Shown here: in pieces, positions 7,694 to 15,859 of the stretch
Numbering within the stretch: position 1 is the first letter of the stretch
How the letters are laid out: each line of letters opens with the position of its first letter
Assembly (NCBI GenBank): GCA_964563755.1
Contig: CAZLYC010000003.1
Span: 1-64,000 of the forward strand
DNA from: JABMQF01 sp964563755
GTDB taxonomy: Archaea > Nanobdellota > Nanobdellia > Woesearchaeales > UBA11576
Direction: 5' to 3'
Length of the DNA stretch: 64,000 nt
Notes under the pieces: generated by a model
Database searches by the model: none
Seen by the model: the letters and a program-made list of their open reading frames with translations, nothing else
What the model was told of the DNA's origin: nothing
Position numbers and translations under genes: made by a program

Positions 7694-7797
7694 GCACCGC
7701 CACTGCCGCTCGCTCTGAACAGTCAACCTATCAATATATCTGAGTAAATCGTTAATCAGAACATCAATCCGCTAGCTCGCTAGGGCGGTGGCGGTGC
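7694..7797 (-). repeat. palindromic element, type B, copy 1
   Basis: A 104-base unit is bounded by GCACCGCCACTGCC and GGCGGTGGCGGTGC. Read on the minus strand, it has CTAGCGAGCTA inside the first arm, TTCTGAT 11 bases later, TACTCAGA 8 bases after that, and AGAGCGAGC before the last arm. The copy at 17506-17608 shares all these motifs with the same spacing to within one base. It ends 9 bases from the stop codon of the gene at 7807. Confidence 0.8.
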
Positions 7798-7806
7798 TTA
7801 GAATAA

Positions 7807-8628
7807 CTATTTATCTGCGAGGATGCCTTTTACAGTATGTATGAAATCTGCTGCCTCTTTCCTGTACCTGTCGTAGTGGTCACCTGATACTTTATGGACC
7901 TCACCCGACATGAGCATCTTCCCCACGTTCATGAACTCGCTAAGGACAGAAAGATGACCTTTGTCCAATATGCCTTTTGAAACAAGATGCTGCTTCACAA
8001 GAGGTATTATCTTTTCAGGAGTTTCAGGTATGACCCCGTAGTGCAGCAATGCTGAATGGGCCGCATCAACCACTGACCAATACAGGTCGAGAACTGCCTG
8101 TCTCATGTTCCACTGCGAGTTCGAGAGCGACATAGGACCTCTTGCTAGGTAGATCCATACAATCTCCTTTGTCGGGGCTATCTTCCTGCTTGAAAGCATC
8201 TTCTTTGCCATCCCAAAGCAGCCAGAATCATGAACTGGTGAACCGTCGCGCAGCATGTTCGTAAGTATAGGTTCTCCCTTGAGGGCATAATCCCAGAACT
8301 TTGTTATGGGCATTGTCGTTATGTGCAGCCTCTTCGATATCCTCGAAGCAGTCTTCTCTGTTATTATCCTATAACCCGTTACAACTTCTGCGGTGAGCAC
8401 GTGTATCATATCATCGAAAAGAACAAGCACATCTATGTCGCTGCCAAAAAGGACTTCGTCCCTTACAACTGAAGGCGACGCTCTACCCCTCGCTGCAGAA
8501 CCAAACCATACGACTGACTTGATAAGAGGTCCCATCTCCTTGACAAGCTGGTCTGAGAACTGCTTGACAATACCCTCTATCTCATCGCTACCAGCCGCAA
8601 ACGGTTTCTCATTCATCCTTATGTTCAT
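7807..8628 (-). CDS. nucleotidyltransferase-HEPN fusion protein
   Basis: The N-terminal domain is a minimal nucleotidyltransferase. It has G43-S44 in WFGSAARGRASP and the DxD pair D64/D66 in FGSDIDVLVLF, which bind metal and NTP. The C-terminal half is helical and HEPN-like (VLDLYWSVVDAAHSALL). In separate proteins this pair forms MNT/HEPN toxin-antitoxin systems in which the transferase modifies the HEPN RNase, but here they are fused. The HEPN RxxxxH motif is not obvious. The frame is open to 8667; I prefer the ATG at 8628, which has AAGGGG about 10 bases before it and clears the upstream gene. A related protein lies at 10669-11475. Confidence 0.72.
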   Translation of the reverse strand: MNIRMNEKPFAAGSDEIEGIVKQFSDQLVKEMGPLIKSVVWFGSAARGRASPSVVRDEVLFGSDIDVLVLFDDMIHVLTAEVVTGYRIITEKTASRISKRLHITTMPITKFWDYALKGEPILTNMLRDGSPVHDSGCFGMAKKMLSSRKIAPTKEIVWIYLARGPMSLSNSQWNMRQAVLDLYWSVVDAAHSALLHYGVIPETPEKIIPLVKQHLVSKGILDKGHLSVLSEFMNVGKMLMSGEVHKVSGDHYDRYRKEAADFIHTVKGILADK

Positions 8629-8642
8629 TATGTTATACCCCT

Positions 8643-10664
8643 TCACTCGAGCGGAACGCCGCTCCAAAACACCCAGTCATCAGTAGGCCTGTAATCTCCC
8701 ACCACATATGACGGCGGATTTACATGACCAAAATAAGTGTCTGCCACATCGCTCCATCTCGCACTGCGCTCAGGCGAAAAATAGCTGTCTGCTATGTCTG
8801 CGCCAAATGCCCGCCATGTCTGGAGAAGTATCCTTCCCCTTCCGAACTGCTCCTCTTCATGTCCTTCTGATACGACAAAACCTGAAAAACCATGTGACTT
8901 AAGATAATCAACCGCTTCAACAACAGGGAATATTCCCTGGCCCGCAGGAAGATGCCCGTGAGCACCGCTTGCTGAATCCACTGCCTGGACGCTGCCTATA
9001 ACTCCCTCGGACTGCATCTTCTTTATCATGTCCATGAACCAGTTGTTGAATCTCTTGACATGCTGCTCCTCGCTCTCTCCCTGTTCTTTCTTGAAATGCT
9101 GCAGCCACATGCCAAGATGGCCTGTATCAAGGCAGCCCTGGATGTGCCTCTCAGCCAACTCCTTCGCTTCAGACTGTGAAACATGCTTCTCTTTTACAAG
9201 CCTGTCTGCCATCTCTTTCCTCGAATTCTTGATTAGCTCGATGAACTCCTCAGGATGGCCTCCATAAGCAGTCGGCCAGCCGAGCTCAGGACCAACATGT
9301 ATCGGCCTCTCGACGTTCCTGTTGTTCATCGTCTCTTCTAGAGCAGCGATGCCTGCATCAGCATAAGACTTGAAAGATTTCTCCAGAGCATATCTCTTTA
9401 GAGAGACCATGGAGTTCATCTGCTCCTCTATCTCCTTTGCCTGCGCATCCTGTGACGAAGACGCTTCGTGCACGTGCTTAAGGTGGTGCTCTATATCACG
9501 GAGCTCCTTTTCAATCAGCTCAGTCGGCTTCTTCATGGGCCTTGAGACGAATTCCCCTCCTATCCTTGTAAGGGAATGGTCTTCCTTCATTATGCGCCAT
9601 GCCTCTTCATCCGAGAATTGAGACTCAACTTTCTTGTAATACTCCTTTGCCTTCTTCAAGTCCTCATAACTTTTAAGATAATCCTCGTATCTGTTTGAAT
9701 AGTAAAGAGAACCGCCCTTTCTCTGGATCCACTGGTTAGCAAGCTGCATCTTGACCGCGTACTCTTCAGGCAGCATGTCCTTATTGAAACGCGAATTAAT
9801 ATCCTTGGTCTTGTTCGCTATCTCATCCCAGGTCATCGGCTTGACCTCGAACTCCTGCTTCGCAGAGTTCCATTTAGGCCTCCTCAATATAAGCTGCTCA
9901 GTATCTGTCGGGTCTATCAGCCTGCCGTCATCGGTAACCCAGTCTCCTTTTTTTATCATGATATCATTTCCATTGATATCCTTTCCGCGCGTATCAGCTG
10001 CTGCTGTCTCAAAAATAGGCTCATAGATAGGCTGTCCCTTAGGTATGTTAACCACTTTCCCTGTCCTCTTGTCGACAACAAGAGCTGTCGCATACTGCTG
10101 TTCTCCCTCGAAAGACTCGAACTTGCCTTTCCACTTACTGTCCTTATTATTCCAAGAAGCATCATAGATATCCCTTGCGAATTCCTGGCTCCAGATATCG
10201 ACCCCTCCTCCGCCAGCTATGTCAGCGACAAACTTTATCGCCTCTTTCACTTCCTGCAGGTCACGCTGCCTCCTTTCCTCATTCATGCTATTATGCTGCA
10301 TATCAAACCCTGAAAGGTTGTACATGGAAGAGGTCGGCATCTCGACGCCCTCAATCGTGACATTGTTCGCCCTTGTCAATTCACGTATGTTCTCACGGAC
10401 CTCTTTTCCGTAAGCCTTAGGCCTTCCGCCTATCGGGCTTGATGAAGGCTGCGTCATGACAATCTGCATCTTGCTCGCGCCCATCCTTATGCTCGCGTCT
10501 ATGTTCTGCAGTATGTGGCCTCCCGTCACCGGGTCTTTCTCAGGAACAGTCACACCAAGCTCGTTTATCGGCAAGATAGGCTTCTCTAATCTAGGCTTGT
10601 CTTCCTTCTGGTCGTGATATTCCCTGTCCATCGGCGTGTAGTAAGGTCCTGATGAAAACTGCAT
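8643..10664 (-). CDS. xylose-isomerase-like TIM-barrel protein with large insertion
   Basis: The C-terminal third has the look of the AP endonuclease 2/xylose-isomerase-like TIM barrel. It shows E460 in GPELGW, D513/H516 in CLDTGHLGMW, H569/H571 in AHGHLPAGQG and E600 in VVSEGHEEE. These are plausible metal ligands in the order expected of that fold. The N-terminal 200 residues may supply the first strands (MQIVMTQPSSSP; NVTIEGVEMP). Residues about 200-450 form a charged, helical insertion, which makes the protein about twice the usual length. The substrate is unknown: sugar, nucleic acid and small-molecule substrates are all possible. It lies 14 bases before the transferase-HEPN gene and 4 bases after the next one. 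Confidence 0.6.
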   Translation of the reverse strand: MQFSSGPYYTPMDREYHDQKEDKPRLEKPILPINELGVTVPEKDPVTGGHILQNIDASIRMGASKMQIVMTQPSSSPIGGRPKAYGKEVRENIRELTRANNVTIEGVEMPTSSMYNLSGFDMQHNSMNEERRQRDLQEVKEAIKFVADIAGGGGVDIWSQEFARDIYDASWNNKDSKWKGKFESFEGEQQYATALVVDKRTGKVVNIPKGQPIYEPIFETAAADTRGKDINGNDIMIKKGDWVTDDGRLIDPTDTEQLILRRPKWNSAKQEFEVKPMTWDEIANKTKDINSRFNKDMLPEEYAVKMQLANQWIQRKGGSLYYSNRYEDYLKSYEDLKKAKEYYKKVESQFSDEEAWRIMKEDHSLTRIGGEFVSRPMKKPTELIEKELRDIEHHLKHVHEASSSQDAQAKEIEEQMNSMVSLKRYALEKSFKSYADAGIAALEETMNNRNVERPIHVGPELGWPTAYGGHPEEFIELIKNSRKEMADRLVKEKHVSQSEAKELAERHIQGCLDTGHLGMWLQHFKKEQGESEEQHVKRFNNWFMDMIKKMQSEGVIGSVQAVDSASGAHGHLPAGQGIFPVVEAVDYLKSHGFSGFVVSEGHEEEQFGRGRILLQTWRAFGADIADSYFSPERSARWSDVADTYFGHVNPPSYVVGDYRPTDDWVFWSGVPLE

Positions 10665-10668
10665 ATTA

Positions 10669-11475
10669 TCACTTCACATGAGCATGTATGAACTCGCTAA
10701 CTTCCTTTATAAAAAAATCAGCATCAGCAAGATACTGGTCAAATTCCTTGCCTGAGAACTCGAAACGCTCCTTGTGCATTATCTGTTTCGAGATAGTATA
10801 GAACATATCTACAATATCCGCGCATCTCCTATTGATAAGATTCCTCGCGACAAGCTGTGTCCTGAACGCTTCAGAAAGATCCTTCGGAGACGGAGGAGTC
10901 AGGCCTGCTACCATTATCGCAGCATGCGCAGAGTCTATCACCGCCCAATAAAGGTCAAGCATCGCACGCTCTACACGATGGTTCGAATTCTTCAGCGACT
11001 GCTCTGCCTTGACAAAATAAACCTTGACACTCTCTGATGACGGCCTTATCTTGCCAGTAACAAGCAAATCCTGCAGCGGAAGGAAGAAACCCTCGTCATG
11101 CACAACAAGCGATTGCCTGAAAGTAGCAAGAACTGCCGCGTCCTTTGACTTGAAGCCATCCCATAAAGCTGACGCAAGCAGAAAATCACATTTTATAGGA
11201 AGAGACGATTCGTAAGCAATCTCTGATGCCTCTACACGCATATCTTCTACTTGCGGATTAAGGACCAGGTTGTTGAAATCATCGATAACAAACAATATCT
11301 CGACTATGCCTGACGCTGAAGGCTTGTTGACAAGCGTTGAGAAAATCATGCCTTTGTGTCTGCTACAGAACTTCTCTTGGAAAGAACGTGCCTCTAAGTA
11401 CCTTGAATCGCCGAACATCTCCAAACCATGCTTCTTTTTTGGCTTCAGGTCAGCTTCCATAATCTCATTCCGCAT
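10669..11475 (-). CDS. degenerate nucleotidyltransferase-like/HEPN-like paralogue
   Basis: The C-terminal half parallels the protein at 7807-8628: both have a helix of the form LDLYWxVxDxAHxA (here MLDLYWAVIDSAHAAIM) and end in an FIH-containing helix. The N-terminal part keeps transferase-like strand patterns (VEILFVIDDFNN) but lacks the GS and DxD catalytic motifs, so it is probably inactive. A catalytic and a non-catalytic paralogue in one cluster could form a heteromer, which is inference. The first in-frame Met is used; a Met at residue 6 is an alternative. Confidence 0.6.
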   Translation of the reverse strand: MRNEIMEADLKPKKKHGLEMFGDSRYLEARSFQEKFCSRHKGMIFSTLVNKPSASGIVEILFVIDDFNNLVLNPQVEDMRVEASEIAYESSLPIKCDFLLASALWDGFKSKDAAVLATFRQSLVVHDEGFFLPLQDLLVTGKIRPSSESVKVYFVKAEQSLKNSNHRVERAMLDLYWAVIDSAHAAIMVAGLTPPSPKDLSEAFRTQLVARNLINRRCADIVDMFYTISKQIMHKERFEFSGKEFDQYLADADFFIKEVSEFIHAHVK

Positions 11476-11522
11476 AATCTATATTTCATTTTAAACATTA
11501 GTTACCATTCTTGAGTTTAACA

Positions 11523-12086
11523 TCATTGGCCTGGCTCGAACCATTTCATCTTATAGCCCATCGACCTCAAGAGGCGCATGGACTCGACCACATTCTCGAC
11601 AAGCTCCTGTGAAGGACGCGAGTACAGCTCCTGATTGGGCCTGGCCTGCATGTTCTCACGCACAACATCATATGCCTCGCGGGCGCTTTCATACACCTCG
11701 AGGAACTCGCGCCTGTCCGGAGGAGCTTTGCCCTGCGCATACCAACCCTGGATCTCCTGCAGCGTATCCTTCGGCAGCAATTCCTGCAATCTCTTGGCAT
11801 AATCAACGCCGCCATCCTTATTCTTGTTCTTCTTCGCTTCCCCTTCGAGCTGGTCTCCGAGGTCTTTCGCCTGCTGGAAAAGCTTATCGATATCTACCTT
11901 CTCATGCTTCGGCACATCGACCTGCCTTAGCATCTCATCAAGCTTTATCTCCTTAAGGGAATCCTCGACTATCTTCTTGGCTTCTTCCTCTTGCTTCTTC
12001 CGCTTGTCCTCAAGCTCCTTGAGCCTCTTCAACCGTTCCTGCGGAGGGAGTTTCTTGATATCCTCGATGTCTTTATCATCAGCCAT
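11523..12086 (-). CDS. unknown coiled-coil protein of the transferase-HEPN cluster
   Basis: This 187-residue soluble protein has a Lys/Glu-rich N-terminal helix of about 50 residues (RLKRLKELEDKRKKQEEEAK) likely to form a coiled coil. A more globular C-terminal half follows (YAKRLQELLPKDTLQEIQGW; SMRLLRSMGYKMKWFEPG). No family or catalytic motif is recognised. It begins 9 bases after the 493-residue gene and lies upstream of the degenerate transferase-like gene. It may be an assembly or adaptor subunit. Confidence 0.55.
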   Translation of the reverse strand: MADDKDIEDIKKLPPQERLKRLKELEDKRKKQEEEAKKIVEDSLKEIKLDEMLRQVDVPKHEKVDIDKLFQQAKDLGDQLEGEAKKNKNKDGGVDYAKRLQELLPKDTLQEIQGWYAQGKAPPDRREFLEVYESAREAYDVVRENMQARPNQELYSRPSQELVENVVESMRLLRSMGYKMKWFEPGQ

Positions 12087-12095
12087 GTTAATAGA

Positions 12096-13577
12096 TTACC
12101 AAGTGACCATCCTGTGCGCTTTCTTGAAATTCTTGTAAGTGTTCCACAATGCTCCTTTCATCGCGCCTTCTGCTTTCTTCTTGCTCTTGCCCATCTCCCA
12201 ATCAGAAGGCTTGCCCTTGTCCTTGCTGTCACTCTTGAACTTAGGAAGCAGAGCACCGAATATCTCCTTGAACCCTCCGAAAATCGCTATGAACGGCTCT
12301 GCAGCGCCCATCATCTGCTCGAGCTTTTTCTTAGCTTCTGCCTCAGCTTTCTTGTCTTCCTCTTCTTTCTTAACGTCCTCAGGGAATTTCTCGCCTGCTT
12401 CTTTCAGGTAGTTCCTAAGGTCATCGCCGAGCGCATCTATTGCGTTCTTGAGAGACTCATCAATATCACCTAGAAGCTCCATGTCCTCATCATGCCTCAT
12501 CCTCAGATAATTGCTGCACTCTTCCTCTGTCCAGGTGTAGCCTCTCATGACAAACTCTGTCCTTCCTATATGAACAGGACCTTTATGCTGGTAGCCATCC
12601 TGATGGAAGTCCATGTGAGGCTGCGTCCTGAAAAGCAGGTTAAGCATGATGACAGGGTAATGATGTCCTGACTTGCTCGCCCTGAACATCACCTCTAATT
12701 CGGTTACGCTACCTTCAAAAGAGCCTATCAGGTCCTCGCCGTCTATCCTGTCCATGCTCTGGGACAGTCTTTTGACATTCTTCATATACGGCTTTATCCA
12801 TATGATATACATCTGTATAGCATCATAATGCTGTCTGAGGAATTTCAGGGTGAATCTTCTCCTGTTGTCTATCTCCTTGTATGTGTTATCCTTCCACTCA
12901 CAGTATGCCTTCAGCTTCCTCTTCAGCACTGTCTTCACCTTATCGTTGAACTTCAGGCTGTCGACATAACTGTCAACCTCTGATGGCTTCATCGCAGGAG
13001 CTGCGAAGAAAATGTCAGGCAGCACAGTATATCCGAGAGTGCTTGCAAGTCCATAGACAGAGCCGGGCGATTTTACTCCGCCATCCTTCAGGTCTACCCA
13101 ATATCCCTTGAGGACAATCTCCGCAGACATGCTCAGTTTCCTGTCGAAAACGCTCGACTTGGACTCTATTGTCTTGTAGCTTTCAGTATACATGTTAAGA
13201 CGTTCGTCAAGTATTCTCATCTCTCTCACTATCTGGAACAGCTCCTTTGTGAGCTTCCCTATGGTCGCAAGATAATTCGATACCTGCCCTTGCTGTATGC
13301 TAAGCCTCTGCTGTGACTGGCCCCAGAACGCAGACTGCTCTGAAGCAGTGAATATGTCTTTTATCTTCTTGACATCATGCATCCCAGAATCCTCCCTAAG
13401 ACTCGCAAGAAGCCAGAAATAGATTTCTTCTATAGACTGGTTGAAACTCTGATAGACAAGCGTCATCTTGTTGATTGGTTCAGGAAAATAAGGTATGTCT
13501 ATCTGCTTGCCTCCTCTAGCTTTCTCTACATGATCGCATTTCCCAAATCCGTATTTTTTATCCCTGCAGTCTATCAT
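12096..13577 (-). CDS. unknown 493-residue helical protein, first gene of the cluster
   Basis: I do not recognise the family. The protein is mostly helical, with a Cys-containing N-terminus (DCRDKKYGFGKCDH) that might bind metal. A long central helical part covers about 60-330. Residues 335-365 are His-rich (HHYPVIMLNLL; HMDFHQDGYQHKG). The tail is strongly basic and acidic by turns. A weak hydrophobic helix (PFIAIFGGFKEIFGALL, about 435-451) could touch the membrane. GGAAGGT precedes the ATG. It leads a five-gene run to 7807 with gaps of 9, 47, 4 and 14 bases. Confidence 0.55.
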   Translation of the reverse strand: MIDCRDKKYGFGKCDHVEKARGGKQIDIPYFPEPINKMTLVYQSFNQSIEEIYFWLLASLREDSGMHDVKKIKDIFTASEQSAFWGQSQQRLSIQQGQVSNYLATIGKLTKELFQIVREMRILDERLNMYTESYKTIESKSSVFDRKLSMSAEIVLKGYWVDLKDGGVKSPGSVYGLASTLGYTVLPDIFFAAPAMKPSEVDSYVDSLKFNDKVKTVLKRKLKAYCEWKDNTYKEIDNRRRFTLKFLRQHYDAIQMYIIWIKPYMKNVKRLSQSMDRIDGEDLIGSFEGSVTELEVMFRASKSGHHYPVIMLNLLFRTQPHMDFHQDGYQHKGPVHIGRTEFVMRGYTWTEEECSNYLRMRHDEDMELLGDIDESLKNAIDALGDDLRNYLKEAGEKFPEDVKKEEEDKKAEAEAKKKLEQMMGAAEPFIAIFGGFKEIFGALLPKFKSDSKDKGKPSDWEMGKSKKKAEGAMKGALWNTYKNFKKAHRMVTW

Positions 13578-13704
13578 CCTGTGATACCTTCCACATCATT
13601 TTTAATATAACACATCGCCAAACTATGTTTATAAACATTATGGTAGTTTTATTGACGACAACGTGACATTTACGTCCTGTATGCCTTGTCGCTTTTGCAT
13701 AATA
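13578..13704 (-). promoter_or_regulatory. promoter region of the five-gene cluster
   Basis: A palindromic TATA-like box GTTTATAAAC (13627-13636) and an AT-rich stretch (TTATATTA, minus strand, near 13602-13609) lie before the ATG at 13577. Either could serve. A 20-codon frame at 13638-13700 has AGGAGG before it, but those bases are two Arg codons of the upstream gene. Confidence 0.4.
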
Positions 13705-13974
13705 TTACCTCCTGTATAACACAACAACATTACCGACCACATCAACAACATCCGAACCTGTCTTGAAAGCAAGCTCCTTTGCCGCTTCCTTCTTCGCTTT
13801 GGATTCCAAAAATGATTCGAGGAATTTTATCTTTACAAGTTTCCTCTTAAGTATCATCTTATGTATATGCTCTATCATCTGCTCAGTTATCCCATTCTTT
13901 CCTACCCTGACAAGAGGCTCAATAAGCCTCGCCTTCGCTTTAAGTTTCTTCAGTTCATCTATGTTCATCGCCAT
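13705..13974 (-). CDS. YhbY/CRM-domain RNA-binding protein
   Basis: This 89-residue protein matches the YhbY (CRS1-YhbY, CRM) family across its length. It has a Lys-rich first helix (LKKLKAKARLIEPLV), the GxxG-type loop VRVGKNGIT, a helix ending in LKRKLVKIKFLES, and a final strand VVDVVGNVVVLYRR. Bacterial members bind the large ribosomal subunit precursor, and archaeal ones are presumed to act in ribosome assembly or tRNA binding. It lies just 2 bases after the Kef-type C-terminal half. The third residue is also Met, an alternative start. Confidence 0.88.
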   Translation of the reverse strand: MAMNIDELKKLKAKARLIEPLVRVGKNGITEQMIEHIHKMILKRKLVKIKFLESFLESKAKKEAAKELAFKTGSDVVDVVGNVVVLYRR

Positions 13975-13976
13975 AT

Positions 13977-14858
13977 TTATCCCACCAGTTGCGTCGGATG
14001 ATCGTGACCGACGTTCTTCCTTTCCAAAAGCTCATTTATGTGCCTTTCCTTTATGACAGTCATCTTAAGACCGCTTGATTCGAAATCAGGAAGCATGGTC
14101 GATACCATGTCTCCTCCGAGGAAATGCGGCAGTATGACATAATCAGCTCCTTTACTATAAAGCTCCAACGCATCATCTATCTTGTGCGCAGTCATTATTG
14201 CTGGAACACTCCTGTTAGCGGATTTAACCCGCTGGAGCAGCAGAAGGTTGTCCTCGTAATTGTTTGATGTCGAGACGACAATCTTCGCATGCTTCATGTC
14301 CAGCCGGTCCGTCACTTCCGGGTCACATACATCACCATAGATGCATGGAACGCCCATATTCCTTAACTTAGTTATAACATCAGGATTGAAATCGACCACA
14401 ACTACGCTCTTCTTGCTCCCGAGCAGCGAATTGAGTATGCCATATCCTATACGGTCGTATCCGCAGAGCACAACATCATATACACATTTTATATCACCGA
14501 AAACATCATGTGAAGGCGAGATGCCTATCTTCCTCATGATGCTGCTTATCCAAGAATACAGCCTGCTTTCAAAATTTATCAGATATGAAGTAGATGTCAT
14601 AGTCAGTACCGCAAGCAGTATTGTCAATGCAAGCACCTTCTGCGAAAGCACTCCTGCAGCGACTCCCTGAAGAACGATTATGAGCGAGAACTCTGACACC
14701 TGGCCAAGAGATACCGCCGACAGGAAAGCTGTCCTTGCACGATGACCCATGGCGAGCAAAGTAAAGTGGACTATGACTGGCTTGACCAGCACCACCAACA
14801 AAAGAAGGATTATGAGAGGCAGGGCCAATGAAGCAAAAGCGTTCCATGAAAGCTTCAA
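13977..14858 (-). CDS. Kef-type antiporter, C-terminal half after in-frame TAG
   Basis: This frame continues the antiporter gene beyond a TAG at 14865-14867 in the same reading frame. Its only near start is a TTG at 14858 with no ribosome site, so separate translation is doubtful. It holds the last membrane helices (PLIILLLLVVLVKPVIVH; FLSAVSLGQVSEFSLIIVLQ). A cytosolic RCK/TrkA-N domain from about residue 128 follows (VVLCGYDRIGYGIL, then VVVVDFNPDV), which binds nucleotide and gates transport. Across the break, FFT-stop-IVLKL lines up with the family's FFxSLGMKL, so the stop replaces a Ser codon. Either the gene is broken or the TAG is read through. Confidence 0.75.
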   Translation of the reverse strand: MKLSWNAFASLALPLIILLLLVVLVKPVIVHFTLLAMGHRARTAFLSAVSLGQVSEFSLIIVLQGVAAGVLSQKVLALTILLAVLTMTSTSYLINFESRLYSWISSIMRKIGISPSHDVFGDIKCVYDVVLCGYDRIGYGILNSLLGSKKSVVVVDFNPDVITKLRNMGVPCIYGDVCDPEVTDRLDMKHAKIVVSTSNNYEDNLLLLQRVKSANRSVPAIMTAHKIDDALELYSKGADYVILPHFLGGDMVSTMLPDFESSGLKMTVIKERHINELLERKNVGHDHPTQLVG

Positions 14859-14864
14859 TACAAT

Positions 14865-15668
14865 CTATGTGAAGAAAAGTATATCAAAAAAATCCCTCAA
14901 ATTCTTTATATTAGCCACTATCTCTATATTGTAAGGAAGATTCGCGAGCAGCACACCTGCAACGAAAGCACCTATTGTTATAGACAACCCTATCACCTGG
15001 AAAAGCAATGCGAAAAGGAAACATGTGCTTAATGAGACGCCTAGAAGCACCTCTCCGGAATAAGCTGCGAATTCGAAGACATGCGGGAAGACAAACCTGC
15101 TTAACATGAACCCCAGCGCTACTACGCCCGCCAACTTCAGGAGGAAAATGCTTGTCGGGTCAACACGCGAAAAAGATGCGAGGTATGACAAAGCGAGTAT
15201 CGCAAATATGTCCTGGATTATGAGAATACCTATTATTATCCTGCCGTGAAGCGTATTCGTCTCAGAGCTATCTGAAATCAGCTTTATCACCACCATCGTG
15301 CTGCTGAAAGCGATGACTATTCCCAGGTATATCGCCTCAATCCTGGAAAACCCTAGAAGCTTTGTCACAAAATATCCTGTGAAGAAAACAGCTGCTACCT
15401 GTATCGTGCCTGCGACCGACGAGACAATCCCTATGTCTTTTAGTTTCTTGAACTCCATCTCAAGGCCGACCATGAACAGCAGGAACGCTATTCCTATCTC
15501 GCTCAGCCTCCCTATCATATCCTGATTTGTCACAAGACCGAAGAGCTTACCTATCAAAACGCCGGATATTATGTATGCAGGTACAAGAGGCTGCTTTGTG
15601 AGCCTGGCAAGATATACGCCAAGACCTGCAAAAATCAGCAGCACACCAATCTCGAAGAAGATGTCCAT
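14865..15668 (-). CDS. Kef-type cation/proton antiporter, N-terminal half up to in-frame TAG
   Basis: This is the membrane part of a KefB-like monovalent cation:proton antiporter (CPA2 family). About eight hydrophobic segments are visible, including GVLLIFAGLGVYLARL, FLLFMVGLEMEF and AFSSTMVVIKLI, which are typical CPA2 signatures, and IGAFVAGVLLANL. It would exchange K+ or Na+ for protons. The frame stops at TAG 14865-14867, inside the conserved FFxSLGM segment, with the rest of the protein in the same frame beyond. The ATG at 15668 lies 1 base after the stop of the upstream fragment. Pseudogene, base error or suppressed stop are all possible. Confidence 0.78.
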   Translation of the reverse strand: MDIFFEIGVLLIFAGLGVYLARLTKQPLVPAYIISGVLIGKLFGLVTNQDMIGRLSEIGIAFLLFMVGLEMEFKKLKDIGIVSSVAGTIQVAAVFFTGYFVTKLLGFSRIEAIYLGIVIAFSSTMVVIKLISDSSETNTLHGRIIIGILIIQDIFAILALSYLASFSRVDPTSIFLLKLAGVVALGFMLSRFVFPHVFEFAAYSGEVLLGVSLSTCFLFALLFQVIGLSITIGAFVAGVLLANLPYNIEIVANIKNLRDFFDILFFT

Positions 15669-15669
15669 C

Positions 15670-15858
15670 TCAGATCACCTTCCTAATAGAATCATCGACG
15701 ATGTCGCAGCCAGCCCTCAATGCCAAGAGGCCTGCGAGAGCCGGCGCTCCGACAAGGTCTTTACTCCCACCTGTGACTAGGACAAGGCTATCCTGTCCTA
15801 TATGAGAATCATCCGCCTTCTGAGACGGTGCAATCTTTGGATTCCTAATTACTTTCAT
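15670..15858 (-). pseudogene. fragment of NAD(P)H-hydrate dehydratase (NnrD-like)
   Basis: Residues 24-52 (VLVTGGSKDLVGAPALAG and ALRAG) match the glycine-rich N-terminal signature of ADP/ATP-dependent NAD(P)HX dehydratase, which repairs hydrated NADH. The family needs about 280 residues, and this frame ends at 62 after an unrelated tail (DIVDDSIRKVI), so the ATP site and catalytic Asp are absent. It is probably a deletion remnant. It sits exactly between an AbrB-like gene (1 base upstream) and the antiporter (1 base downstream), so it may still be translated as a short peptide. Confidence 0.65.
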
Positions 15859-15859
15859 C

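Noticed and set aside
7807..11475. A classical two-gene MNT-HEPN toxin-antitoxin module
   Set aside because: The two domains are fused in one protein, the HEPN RxxxxH motif is not evident, and the genes belong to a larger cluster with a TIM-barrel protein.
13638..13700. A 20-codon minus-strand frame with AGGAGG 7 bases before its ATG
   Set aside because: The AGGAGG is two Arg codons at the end of the YhbY-like gene, and the peptide shows no recognisable feature. It is probably chance.
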